Of a DNA stretch of 15,090 nt, positions 6,421 to 13,332 are shown piece by piece (the stretch's first letter is position 1; every line of letters begins with the position of its first letter). The notes beneath the pieces are model-generated. The model was not told where the DNA came from. It saw nothing but the letters and a program-made list of their open reading frames with translations, and did not search any database. Source of the DNA: Nitrospinota bacterium (GTDB taxonomy: Bacteria > JAUXIQ01); NCBI GenBank assembly GCA_030620925.1, contig JAUXIQ010000011.1, forward strand, positions 1 through 15,090, given 5' to 3'. The translations under genes were made by a program, and so were the position numbers.

Positions 6421-7704
6421 ATGAAAGTGCTTATCGTAGGAGGTGGCGGCAGGGAGCATGCGCTGGCCTGGAAGATAGCTCAGAGCCCCATGGTGAGCCG
6501 TGTGTTTTGCGCGCCGGGGAATGCGGGCACTGCCTCTGTGGCGGGAAACATCCCCCTGGAGCCGACCGACCTGGATTCCCTTGCCGCTTTTGCCCGGAAA
6601 GAGGGCATAGACCTGACGGTGGTCGGGCCCGAGGCGCCGTTAGTGGCGGGATTAGCGGATTTTTTCAGCACCCGCGGTCTCAGGGTCTTCGGCCCCACGA
6701 AGGCCGCGGCACAGATCGAAGGCAGCAAGGTATTCACCAAGGAACTTATGCGGAAATACGATATACCCTCCGCCGCCTTCGAGGTTTTCGATGGGCCGCA
6801 GGAGGCCAGAAGATACGTGGAGAAGCGGGGCGGGCCTCTGGTGGTAAAAGCCGACGGCCTGGCGGCGGGGAAGGGGGTTATCGTCTGCGGTACTACGCAG
6901 GAAGCGCTGACCGCCGTCGACCTTATAATGGAAGAAAAGGCTTTCGGCGAAGCCGGAGAGAGAGTGATCGTTGAGGAGATGCTGTGCGGGGAAGAAACCT
7001 CTTACATAGTTCTGACGGATGGCGAAAGGATGCTTCCCATGCCCCCTTCCCAGGACCACAAACCCGTTTTTGATGGAGACACCGGCCCCAATACCGGCGG
7101 TATGGGGGCCTATGCCCCGGCTCCGGTGGTGAGTCCCGAGGTGGAAGAGCGCATAATGGGCGAGGTGATGGAGCCCACGGTGAAGGCCATGGCTGCTGAA
7201 GGAAAGCCTTACAGGGGCGTCCTGTACGCCGGCCTCATGATCCAGGACGGGCGGCCCCGGGTGCTGGAATTCAACGCCAGGATGGGCGATCCGGAAACGC
7301 AGCCCCTGCTCATGCTCATGGAGGGCGATCCCATGCCGGCTCTGCTGGCCATAGCGGACGGCGAATTGAGCGAAAATATTGAACTACAGTGGAGCCCGGG
7401 GGCGTCGGTTTGCGTGGTCATGGCTTCCGGCGGTTATCCCGGCGAATATGATAAAGGGCACGAGATACGGGGATTGGAACAGGTCTCGAAAATGGAAGAC
7501 GTCCAGGTGTTTCACGCGGGCACCAGACTGGATGAAGACAGGGTGGTAACTTCCGGCGGCAGGGTGCTGGGGGTGACCGCCAGGGGTAAGGACGTCGGTG
7601 CGGCCGTTCAGGCAGCCTACCGGGCGGCGAAGGGAATAGACTGGGATGGCGTGCATTACAGAAAAGACATCGGAGCCAAAGCGCTGGCCAGGAAGGGCGT
7701 GTAG
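6421..7704 (+). CDS. purD: Phosphoribosylamine--glycine ligase
   Basis: GAR synthetase joins phosphoribosylamine and glycine with ATP in the second step of de novo purine synthesis. The protein has 427 residues, the family length. The N-domain loop V-G-G-G-G-R-E-H-A-L (residues 6-15) is followed by V-V-G-P-E-A-P-L-V-A-G (67-77) and F-G-P-T-K-A-A-A-Q-I-E-G-S-K (90-103). The ATP-grasp motifs are V-V-K-A-D-G-L-A-A-G-K-G-V (141-153), Q-D-H-K (211-214) and G-P-N-T-G-G-M-G-A-Y (222-231). The metal-binding E-F-N-A-R-M-G-D-P-E-T-Q (283-294) completes the active site. AGGGGG lies about 11 bases before the ATG. No other pur gene is in the window. The gene converges on the histidine phosphatase gene with only 14 bases between the stops and no evident terminator. 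Confidence 0.97.
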   Translation: MKVLIVGGGGREHALAWKIAQSPMVSRVFCAPGNAGTASVAGNIPLEPTDLDSLAAFARKEGIDLTVVGPEAPLVAGLADFFSTRGLRVFGPTKAAAQIEGSKVFTKELMRKYDIPSAAFEVFDGPQEARRYVEKRGGPLVVKADGLAAGKGVIVCGTTQEALTAVDLIMEEKAFGEAGERVIVEEMLCGEETSYIVLTDGERMLPMPPSQDHKPVFDGDTGPNTGGMGAYAPAPVVSPEVEERIMGEVMEPTVKAMAAEGKPYRGVLYAGLMIQDGRPRVLEFNARMGDPETQPLLMLMEGDPMPALLAIADGELSENIELQWSPGASVCVVMASGGYPGEYDKGHEIRGLEQVSKMEDVQVFHAGTRLDEDRVVTSGGRVLGVTARGKDVGAAVQAAYRAAKGIDWDGVHYRKDIGAKALARKGV

Positions 7705-7718
7705 CGGCGGTCGGCCGG

Positions 7719-8345
7719 TTATTGCAGGTGGGCGAGATGGGAGGTGTCGTTATAGAGCAGGAGCTTCCCCTGACCCTCATGGCATTCGACTATGGTGAGC
7801 GATGCGTTTGACTGGACGAGCTTCCTCCTGTAGTCCGATACGCTTAACCCCAGCAGACGGCAGAGCAGTATCCTGTTCACCGCCTCATGTGCCGCCAGCG
7901 CCACGGCCTGGTCGTCATGGCGCTCGGCTATTAACGCCACCGCCTGAACCACCCTTTCCCCGACCTCGAAGCCGGTCTCTCCATCAGGCGGGCGGAAAGA
8001 GCCGGGGTCTTTCTCGTAGCCCTCATAGCCTCCCGGAAATCGCTCGTCGATCTCTTTCAGCGTGAGCCCCTCCCACTGCCCGTAGTTCCTTTCTCTGAGT
8101 TCGTTAATGATGGCCACATCCAGTTTGTGGAGCCGGGCCGCCTGCCGGGCGGTCTCCACCGCTCGCTTCAGGGGGCTGCTGTAAACCGCTTTAAGCGGAG
8201 CTTCCCTGAGCCTCTCCCCCAGGGCCTCCGCCTGCTTTTTCCCCAGAGGGCTGAGATCGATATCGCTTATGTCGCGGCATCCGCAGTAACGGCCCTCGTT
8301 TAAATTCCACTCCGTAGCCCCGTGCCGCACTATGTATAGGAACAT
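7719..8345 (-). CDS. Histidine phosphatase family protein (phosphoglycerate mutase-like)
   Basis: The product is 208 residues of the two-histidine phosphatase superfamily. The catalytic R-H-G-A-T-E-W-N begins at residue 7 and His8 is the phospho-acceptor. S-S-P-L-K-R-A-V-E-T-A (56-66) carries the conserved Arg61. E-L-R-E-R-N-Y-G-Q-W-E-G (82-93) supplies the general acid, and A-H-E-A-V-N-R (152-158) has the second histidine, His153. The spacing resembles cofactor-dependent phosphatases such as alpha-ribazole phosphatase (CobC) or broad-specificity PhoE, but no cobalamin gene is nearby, so I do not assign a substrate. GGTAAGGA lies just before the ATG. The gene begins 40 bases after the stop of the substrate-binding protein gene on the same strand with no terminator seen, so co-transcription is likely. 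Confidence 0.88.
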   Translation of the reverse strand: MFLYIVRHGATEWNLNEGRYCGCRDISDIDLSPLGKKQAEALGERLREAPLKAVYSSPLKRAVETARQAARLHKLDVAIINELRERNYGQWEGLTLKEIDERFPGGYEGYEKDPGSFRPPDGETGFEVGERVVQAVALIAERHDDQAVALAAHEAVNRILLCRLLGLSVSDYRRKLVQSNASLTIVECHEGQGKLLLYNDTSHLAHLQ

Positions 8346-8385
8346 CGTCCTTACCCTTTCTTGTGCATTGAGGAGATTTTTCCGG

Positions 8386-10002
8386 TCAGCGCTGTTTTAT
8401 ATATACGTCCTTCAGGGACGTGAAATCACCCCCAGGATAGAGGCGGAACCCTTCGACTTCTTTCCGCATCACCACCACGTTGGTCTCATGCCACAGGCTC
8501 ACGTAGGGGGCATCCTCCGCAATTATCTTCTGCACCCGGCCGTAGACGGCTTTTCGTTGATCTAAATCGACCGCCCTGCGCCCCTTAACCAGGAGCTCGT
8601 CTATCTCTGCGTTAAGGTATCTTCCCCGGTTGGCTCCCTTGGGGGGCACATTGGAAGTATGGAAGATGTAGTAGTAGATATCCGGTTCCGTTATCCCCAC
8701 CCAGGTCAGGGAATATATCTGGAAGTTCCCTTTCCTTATGTGAGAGAAAAAAGTTCCCCATTCGTATGATTGAATCTTCAGGTCCACCCCTATATCCTTC
8801 AGGTTCTGCTGGATAACTTCTGCGATCCTTCGGCGGAGCTGATTCTGGGAGGTCTTGTAGACCAGTTGGAACCTGGGCTTGGGCCCGTCCCCGTCGGGGT
8901 CCTTGAACCCCGCCCTGTCCAGCAGCTGTGCGGCATGGGCAGGGTCGTATGGGTAGCTCTGCACGTCGCCTTCGTAGGCCCAATGCTCGGGGGGGAGCAG
9001 CCCGGTAGCGGGGATGGCTGTGCCTTTCAGGATATTAATTATGATGCTTTCCCTTTTTATGGAGCTGGCTATGGCCTGTCTTACCATCCTGTGCCGCAGG
9101 ATGGGGTCTTCCATGTTGAACCCCAGGTAAGAGTAGTTGGTGCTGGGGCCGGTGATTATTTTGAGGTGTTCGTTCTTCCTCAGTCGGGGAAGGATATCGG
9201 GTGAGAGACCGTTCTGAAGGAGATGCACCCCGCCCTTTTCAATTTCCAGTAAACGGATGGTCTCATCGGGAACTATTCTGAAGGCGATTCTCCTGAGCTT
9301 CGGTTTCCCGCCGTAATAGTCCTTAAAGGCCGTCAGCTCTATCTTCTCGTCCTGCTGCCAGCTATCGAAACGGAAAGGCCCGCTTCCCACCGGATTTAAG
9401 CGCAGTCTGTTTTCAGCGGTGTTGGCGATGTGCGCGGGCACTATCCCCTGGATCATGGAAACCATAAACGGGGCGTAAGATTCCTTGAGCTTGAATATGA
9501 TCGTCAGGGGATCGGGGGCCTCTATTTTTTCAACGGCGAGATAACTTCCCCTTTTGGCGGAGCCCAGCTCGGGGTCCAATATGGATTCGAAGGTGTATTT
9601 GACGTCCCGGGAGGTGAGCTCTCTGCCGTCGTGAAAAAGCGCCCCCTTTTTCAGGTGGAAGATGTATGTGAGGGGGTCCGGGTTTTCCCATCCTTCCGCC
9701 AGGTCCGACACTATGTTGAGTTTCCGGTCGAATCGAACCAGCTTGCTGTATATGAGCTGGTTAACCCTCTCCGAAGCCGCATCCAGGGCCAATCTGGGGT
9801 CCAGGTTGGTGGGGCTGCTTTCCAGTGCGATGACCAGTCTGTCGTCGGTCCGGCTTTCAGAGCCACAGCCGGTCGCTCCCGCCAAGACGAAAAAGGATAG
9901 GATGAAGATAGCCGCTGCCCGGAAAAAAGAGCCTGGTTTTTCTTTAGAGACTTGCGGAAGGGCTATTACAGCGATCGATTTGAAGGGATTAATATTATAC
10001 AA
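8386..10002 (-). CDS. ABC transporter substrate-binding lipoprotein, oligopeptide/nickel family 5
   Basis: The product is 538 residues of the SBP_bac_5 family (DppA, OppA and NikA type), which captures peptides, nickel complexes or other solutes outside the membrane. Residues 26-45 form a hydrophobic signal segment ending in A-T-G-C, with Cys46 as the probable lipidation site. The mature part starts L-V-I-A-L-E-S-S-P-T-N-L-D-P and has L-A-E-G-W-E, F-H-D-G-R-E-L-T-S-R-D-V, V-G-S-G-P-F-R-F, Y-Y-G-G-K-P and V-R-Q-A-I-A in the normal family order. The only start codon after the upstream in-frame stop and before the signal segment is TTG at 10002, with a weak Shine-Dalgarno sequence. No permease or ATPase gene is in the window, so this is an orphan receptor here. 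It lies 130 bases after the membrane fusion protein gene, from which it is separated by a compound inverted repeat (TCAGCAG/CTGCTGA, 10083-10127). Confidence 0.88.
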   Translation of the reverse strand: MYNINPFKSIAVIALPQVSKEKPGSFFRAAAIFILSFFVLAGATGCGSESRTDDRLVIALESSPTNLDPRLALDAASERVNQLIYSKLVRFDRKLNIVSDLAEGWENPDPLTYIFHLKKGALFHDGRELTSRDVKYTFESILDPELGSAKRGSYLAVEKIEAPDPLTIIFKLKESYAPFMVSMIQGIVPAHIANTAENRLRLNPVGSGPFRFDSWQQDEKIELTAFKDYYGGKPKLRRIAFRIVPDETIRLLEIEKGGVHLLQNGLSPDILPRLRKNEHLKIITGPSTNYSYLGFNMEDPILRHRMVRQAIASSIKRESIIINILKGTAIPATGLLPPEHWAYEGDVQSYPYDPAHAAQLLDRAGFKDPDGDGPKPRFQLVYKTSQNQLRRRIAEVIQQNLKDIGVDLKIQSYEWGTFFSHIRKGNFQIYSLTWVGITEPDIYYYIFHTSNVPPKGANRGRYLNAEIDELLVKGRRAVDLDQRKAVYGRVQKIIAEDAPYVSLWHETNVVVMRKEVEGFRLYPGGDFTSLKDVYIKQR

Positions 10003-10132
10003 AAAACGTATCCCACTATCCGCCCTTGTTCAGGAGAGCCGGGTGAAGGTATTATCGGGTTTCTGTCTGCGAATCCACCAGGTCAGCAGTTGGCGGCAAG
10101 GGTTCACACAACTATGTCGGCTGCTGAGATAA

Positions 10133-11488
10133 TCAACGCACCGCTATCTGCACGATGACCATCATTCCCGGTTTCAGCTCGGTCCTGGGGTCGTCCACTT
10201 TTATCTTGACCGGTATCCTCTGGGTAACCTTGGTGAAGTTCCTGTTGGAGTTATCGGTGGGGAGGAGGGAAAATTCCGATGCCGCCGCCGCCCCGACATT
10301 GATAACATAGCCACTGAACACCCGGCCGGGGTAGGCATCGACCTTGACGTCCACCCGCTGATTCAAGCGCACCTTTCGGATATATGTCTCCTCGATGTTG
10401 GCGCTCACCCAGATATCCTTGACGTCGTTGATGATGAGCAGGGGCTGGCCGGGCTGAACCCTTTCCCCCACATCGGCTATTTTCTTGCTCACAACACCGT
10501 TCAGTGGGGAGAAGATTTCAGTATCGCTCATGAGATTTTCTATATCGCGCAGGTGCGCCTTTTTCTGCTCTACCCTGGATTCCAGGACTTTGATGTTCTC
10601 TTTGCTGAGGGCCACGATGGTCTTCGCCGCTTCCGCCTTATCCAGGATGGCCAGCGATCGCTTCAGCTCACCCCGGGCGGTTTTGACCGCTTCCTTTTTA
10701 ACGTCTATCATGGCTTTCATCGTCTCAGTCAACTTGAGGTTGGCGGTGGCCACCTGTATCTTTTCCCTGGCTGACTGATTTCGGGCCTTCTCGACGTTCA
10801 GGCTCTCGTCCTTCCCATCCATTTGCTGTTTGGCGATGACTCCCTTCTCGTAGAGCTCCTTGTGCCTTTTGTATTCGGCTTTGGCCATATCCACCCTGGC
10901 AGTGCTCTCGTTCATGGCCGCCATCGATGCCTTCAGGCCGGCCTGGGCGCTGTTTATCTGTTCGGCCCTGGTCTTGATTTCCATCTCCAGGTCTTCCTGG
11001 GACTGTTTGAGTCGGCTCTGGGATACCTCCACAGAGGCGCGGGCCTGATCGAGGTCCGCCCTCACCTGCTCTTTCTGCAACGCATAGGAGAGCCTGGCTT
11101 TTTGCAGCTCGCTGATCGCCGCATTTAAGTCGGCCTTTGCTATCGCTACTTTCTCACGTATTTCAGCAGGGTCCAGCTTCACCAGCAGCTTGCCGGCTTT
11201 AACCTTGTGGCCTTCATCTACGGTTATCTTTTCAATCCTTCCGGGGACTCTGGGGCTGATGGTAACCATAGTCCCCTTCACCCTGGCGTCATCGGTGGAG
11301 ACGTGGGTTCTCCTGAACTGAATCCACTTAAAGCCGAAATAGCCTCCAACCAGAATAACCAGCACCAGCACCACCACCATGGCCGTTTTGTTCTTAGAGC
11401 CTGAAGGCGTGGGGCTGAGGTCCTCTTCTCCCCCCACCGGGGGTCCTGCGCTAAGGTTGCTCTCTTCGTTCAATTTACTCTCCTCCAT
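10133..11488 (-). CDS. HlyD/EmrA-family membrane fusion protein
   Basis: The product is 451 residues. It has a short acidic cytoplasmic N-terminus, one transmembrane helix (about residues 36-53) and then the barrel-sandwich half-motif I-S-P-R-V-P-G-R-I-E-K-I (77-88). A long heptad-rich region (about 108-320) is rich in Lys, Glu and Ala and fits an alpha-helical hairpin. The second half-motif is F-S-P-L-N-G-V-V, and the beta-barrel ends in F-S-L-L-P-T-D-N-S and Q-R-I-P-V-K-I, as in EmrA. Such proteins link an inner-membrane pump (often MFS) or ABC exporter to an outer channel. No pump gene is in the window, and the helical hairpin looks longer than in EmrA. The start is ambiguous. The ATG at 11488 lacks a clear Shine-Dalgarno sequence, whereas GGAGGAG (11486-11480) sits 6 bases before an in-frame TTG at 11473. 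Candidate promoters lie at 11818-11846 and near 11704-11732. Confidence 0.9.
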   Translation of the reverse strand: MEESKLNEESNLSAGPPVGGEEDLSPTPSGSKNKTAMVVVLVLVILVGGYFGFKWIQFRRTHVSTDDARVKGTMVTISPRVPGRIEKITVDEGHKVKAGKLLVKLDPAEIREKVAIAKADLNAAISELQKARLSYALQKEQVRADLDQARASVEVSQSRLKQSQEDLEMEIKTRAEQINSAQAGLKASMAAMNESTARVDMAKAEYKRHKELYEKGVIAKQQMDGKDESLNVEKARNQSAREKIQVATANLKLTETMKAMIDVKKEAVKTARGELKRSLAILDKAEAAKTIVALSKENIKVLESRVEQKKAHLRDIENLMSDTEIFSPLNGVVSKKIADVGERVQPGQPLLIINDVKDIWVSANIEETYIRKVRLNQRVDVKVDAYPGRVFSGYVINVGAAAASEFSLLPTDNSNRNFTKVTQRIPVKIKVDDPRTELKPGMMVIVQIAVR

Positions 11489-11951
11489 CAGGTCGAAACC
11501 GTTTAATCACGATCACGACCCGGTTATTCCGTTCGTAATGTCGTGATAGGAGATATTTAATATTAAACTGCCCTGTTGTGCGGCCTCTACTTTCGCTGTC
11601 TTACGGTTGAAATCGTGCCGTTTGATGACCATCCTCTATTATTTAAACGACCTCCCTATGTTTATAAATATTAATAAGCCAAGAGGTTTTATCTACTATA
11701 CTAAATTATCTTAATCTTATTGTTAATGTCAAGCAAAGTTTTCTAGGAAATTTGTTGGATATTTATAGGGCGTTTTCTTAATATTATTAAAATCATAGGC
11801 AGGATTACATGGTGGGTATTCTAACCGCGCGGGAAAAACTTGTCAACACACCTTTTGATTGTCGGTCATAAAGGTGTATCATCGGATTATTGAGCATGCA
11901 GGCGCGTGTTTCCCTTCGGGTCTCCAACCGACCGTAGACGCACTTTCTTGT
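11489..11951. other. AT-rich regulatory region upstream of the membrane fusion protein gene
   Basis: The 463 bases between this gene and the aroF stop hold no supported gene. On the minus strand there is a strong promoter at 11846-11818 with an inverted repeat next to it. A second candidate -35, TTGACA (11732-11727), is followed by the AT-rich ATAATTT about 17 bases later. A 39-codon frame at 11513-11632 has no recognisable product and a poorly placed ribosome binding site. Confidence 0.4.
11818..11846 (-). promoter_or_regulatory. Strong sigma-70-type promoter reading toward the membrane fusion protein gene
   Basis: On the minus strand TTGACA (11846-11841), exactly 17 bases and TAGAAT (11823-11818) make an 11/12 match to the consensus. 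An inverted repeat ACACCTTT-14-AAAGGTGT (11877-11848) ends one base before the -35 box and could be an operator. Transcription from about 11811 would give a leader of some 320 bases before the coding sequence at 11488. Confidence 0.55.
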
Positions 11952-12968
11952 CTACAGCGTCCTTCCGGCAAGCTTAATGTACGGCTCCAATTCCGCCATC
12001 AGTTTATGAAAGTTCTCAGGCTTCAACGACTGAGGTCCGTCCGAAAGCGCCTCCTGGGGGTTGGGGTGGACTTCCACCATCAGACCGTCTGCACCCGCTG
12101 CCACGGCAGCTTTGCAGAGGGGAATCACATATTTCCAGTTGCCGGTTGCGTGGCAGGGATCGACCACTACCGGCAGGTGGGTCTCCTGCTGCAGCACCGG
12201 GATGCTGCTTATGTCCAGGGTGTTGCGGGTGGCGGTCTCGAAGGTTCTTATGCCCCTCTCACAAAGGATCACCTGTTGATTACCTTCCGAGAGAATGTAC
12301 TCGGCGCACATGAGCAGCTCCTCGATGGTGGTACTGAGCCCTCTCTTCAGAAACACCGGTTTCCCGACCGTGCCCAGTTTTTTAAGCAGGGGGAAGTTCT
12401 GAGTGTTCCTGGCCCCCACCTGAAGGATATCCACGTATTCGGCCACCAGGTCTATATCCTCGGGGTTCATGATTTCCGTCTGCACGGGGATGTTCAGGGC
12501 TTCGCTTACTTTTTTAAGCAGTTTGAGTCCCCCTTCGCCCATGCCCTGGAAGCTGTAAGGGGAGGTCCTGGGTTTGAAGGCGCCTCCTCTCAGGACATGC
12601 GCTCCTCCCTCCTTGACGGCGGCCGCCGCCTGGAAGATTTGCTCCTCGCTTTCCACTGAGCAGGGTCCTGCCACCATAAACATGTGTTTTCCGCCTATTT
12701 CCACGTCCCCGACTTTGATCACCGTCTTCTCTTCCCTGGCTTGCAGGCTGGACAGTTTGTAGGGCTTGAGGATGGGGATGGTATTTTCCACCCCGGGCAT
12801 GGAGATCAAGGATTCCAGTTGAGCCTTTTCGCGCTCGTCGCCCACTGCTCCGATGATTTTTTTCTCAACTCCGGTGATAAGGTGCGCTTTGTATCCCATT
12901 TCTTCTATTTTGCTCATGACCTCTGATACCTCTTCTTCTGTGGCGCCATTCTTCATGACTATTATCAT
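11952..12968 (-). CDS. aroF: 3-deoxy-7-phosphoheptulonate (DAHP) synthase, type I-beta with N-terminal regulatory domain
   Basis: This enzyme condenses phosphoenolpyruvate and erythrose 4-phosphate, the first step of the shikimate pathway to Phe, Tyr and Trp. The protein has 338 residues. The first 70 or so form the ferredoxin-like (ACT-like) regulatory domain [13 protein letters not shown], as in the Thermotoga-type enzyme, which is allosterically inhibited by Tyr and Phe. The barrel contains A-G-P-C-S-V-E-S (100-107), [11 protein letters not shown] (127-137), Q-V-G-A-R-N (183-188), L-K-R-G (207-210) and D-P-C-H-A-T-G (270-276). Cys103, His273, Glu299 and Asp310 are the expected metal ligands. 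The ATG at 12968 was chosen over a longer frame because GGAGGAGG (12986-12979) lies 10 bases upstream and the N-terminus matches the family. The gene follows a full transcription attenuator with an aromatic-rich leader peptide. Confidence 0.96.
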   Translation of the reverse strand: MIIVMKNGATEEEVSEVMSKIEEMGYKAHLITGVEKKIIGAVGDEREKAQLESLISMPGVENTIPILKPYKLSSLQAREEKTVIKVGDVEIGGKHMFMVAGPCSVESEEQIFQAAAAVKEGGAHVLRGGAFKPRTSPYSFQGMGEGGLKLLKKVSEALNIPVQTEIMNPEDIDLVAEYVDILQVGARNTQNFPLLKKLGTVGKPVFLKRGLSTTIEELLMCAEYILSEGNQQVILCERGIRTFETATRNTLDISSIPVLQQETHLPVVVDPCHATGNWKYVIPLCKAAVAAGADGLMVEVHPNPQEALSDGPQSLKPENFHKLMAELEPYIKLAGRTL

Positions 12969-13006
12969 TGTTATTATTCCTCCTCCGGTTGACTTTGAAC
13001 TACCTT

Positions 13007-13061
13007 GAAAATACAAAAGGCCATGGGTTTTATTTTGCTGCCCATGGCCTTTTGTATTTTC
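13007..13061 (-). terminator. aroF attenuator terminator hairpin
   Basis: This is a perfect 21-bp inverted repeat (13061-13041 with 13027-13007) around a 13-base loop. The GC-rich core GGCCATGGG/CCCATGGCC is followed by TTTTGTATTTT, the layout of a rho-independent terminator; the matching A-rich upstream strand would make it work in both directions. It lies 20 bases before the aroF Shine-Dalgarno sequence and after the aroF promoter, so it can only act as an attenuator of aroF. Confidence 0.85.
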
Positions 13062-13080
13062 TGCTTTATTTAGTTAACGG

Positions 13081-13176
13081 TCAGGTGAACACGCAAGGCG
13101 ACGGGCTGCGGCTAAACCAGAAATAGCCCCAAAAAAATCGATAGCCGTTAAAAAAATACGCCTTACGATTACCCAT
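13081..13176 (-). CDS. Aromatic-rich leader peptide of aroF
   Basis: A 31-codon frame starts at ATG 13176-13174 and ends at TGA 13083-13081. It opens with M-G-N-R-K-A. Codons 7-21 read YFFNGYRFFWGYFWF, in which 11 of 15 residues are Phe (6), Tyr (3) or Trp (2). The tail is S-R-S-P-S-P-C-V-F-T. Such runs are the mark of attenuator leader peptides, in which ribosome stalling on codons for the end-product amino acids reports tRNA charging (compare pheA, trpE and his leaders). All three aromatic amino acids are represented, which suits a DAHP synthase feeding the common pathway. The Shine-Dalgarno sequence is modest: AAAGG only 2 bases before the ATG, or GGCGGA about 11 bases before. The peptide itself is not expected to have another function. 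The frame lies between the aroF promoter and the terminator, in the sense direction of aroF. Confidence 0.82.
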   Translation of the reverse strand: MGNRKAYFFNGYRFFWGYFWFSRSPSPCVFT

Positions 13177-13231
13177 TGCCTTTATGTTCCGCCTACCTTT
13201 GAGAAAAGTTGATATTTCTGTTACCTAATGA

Positions 13232-13260
13232 TTTATACATCCTTGCATAAAACGTGTCAA
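13232..13260 (-). promoter_or_regulatory. Sigma-70-type promoter of aroF
   Basis: On the minus strand TTGACA (13260-13255), exactly 17 bases and TATAAA (13237-13232) give an 11/12 consensus match. The start near 13225 lies about 50 bases before the leader peptide ATG and upstream of all attenuator segments. Confidence 0.75.
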
Positions 13261-13332
13261 GAAAAAAAGGCCCCGAATACGTCCTTTCTGTTTGTGTTAA
13301 TAATGCGTATATGATACCTATATTGATTTCGT

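Larger units (their letters stand above)
12969..13225 (-). ncRNA. aroF leader: ribosome-mediated transcription attenuator sensing aromatic aminoacyl-tRNAs
   Basis: The leader of about 257 bases runs from the predicted start near 13225 to aroF. It carries a leader peptide (13176-13081) and a terminator (13061-13007). Segment 2, CCCGTCGCCTT (13105-13095, codons 24-28 of the peptide), can pair with the 5' terminator arm AAGGCCATGGG (13051-13041) in 10 of 11 positions, which would make an antiterminator. Segment 2 can also pair with two upstream protector segments. One is CGTAAGGCG (13167-13159) with CGCCTTGCG (13100-13092), 9 pairs including one G-U. The other is AAGGCAATGGG (13182-13172), which overlaps the start codon. 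A ribosome stalled on the aromatic codons would mask the protector, free segment 2 and allow read-through; fast translation would cover segment 2 and let the terminator form. The pairings were found by eye, not by energy calculation. Confidence 0.8.

Noticed and set aside
6365-6424. 19-codon frame whose stop overlaps the purD start codon.
   Set aside because: It has no ribosome binding site and no sequence feature beyond the overlap.
11513-11632. 39-codon minus-strand frame upstream of the membrane fusion protein gene.
   Set aside because: The purine-rich GAGG directly abuts the ATG, the better GGGAGG is 18 bases away, and the product resembles nothing known.
11859-12659. 266-codon plus-strand frame.
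   Set aside because: It is a mirror of aroF on the other strand with no domain signature.
12974-13045. A second short frame (23 codons, starting in the terminator hairpin) that ends 5 bases before the aroF ATG.
   Set aside because: It begins inside the terminator stem and lacks an aromatic run; its ATG comes from the CCATGG palindrome. It is more likely a by-product of the hairpin than a coupled leader gene.
13007-13197. T-box riboswitch, or a MITE, as explanation of the structured aroF leader.
   Set aside because: No T-box sequence (AGGGTGGNACCGCG type) precedes the terminator. The pairings rely on G-U pairs of one strand and fit a leader-peptide attenuator; no clean terminal inverted repeats or target duplication are seen.
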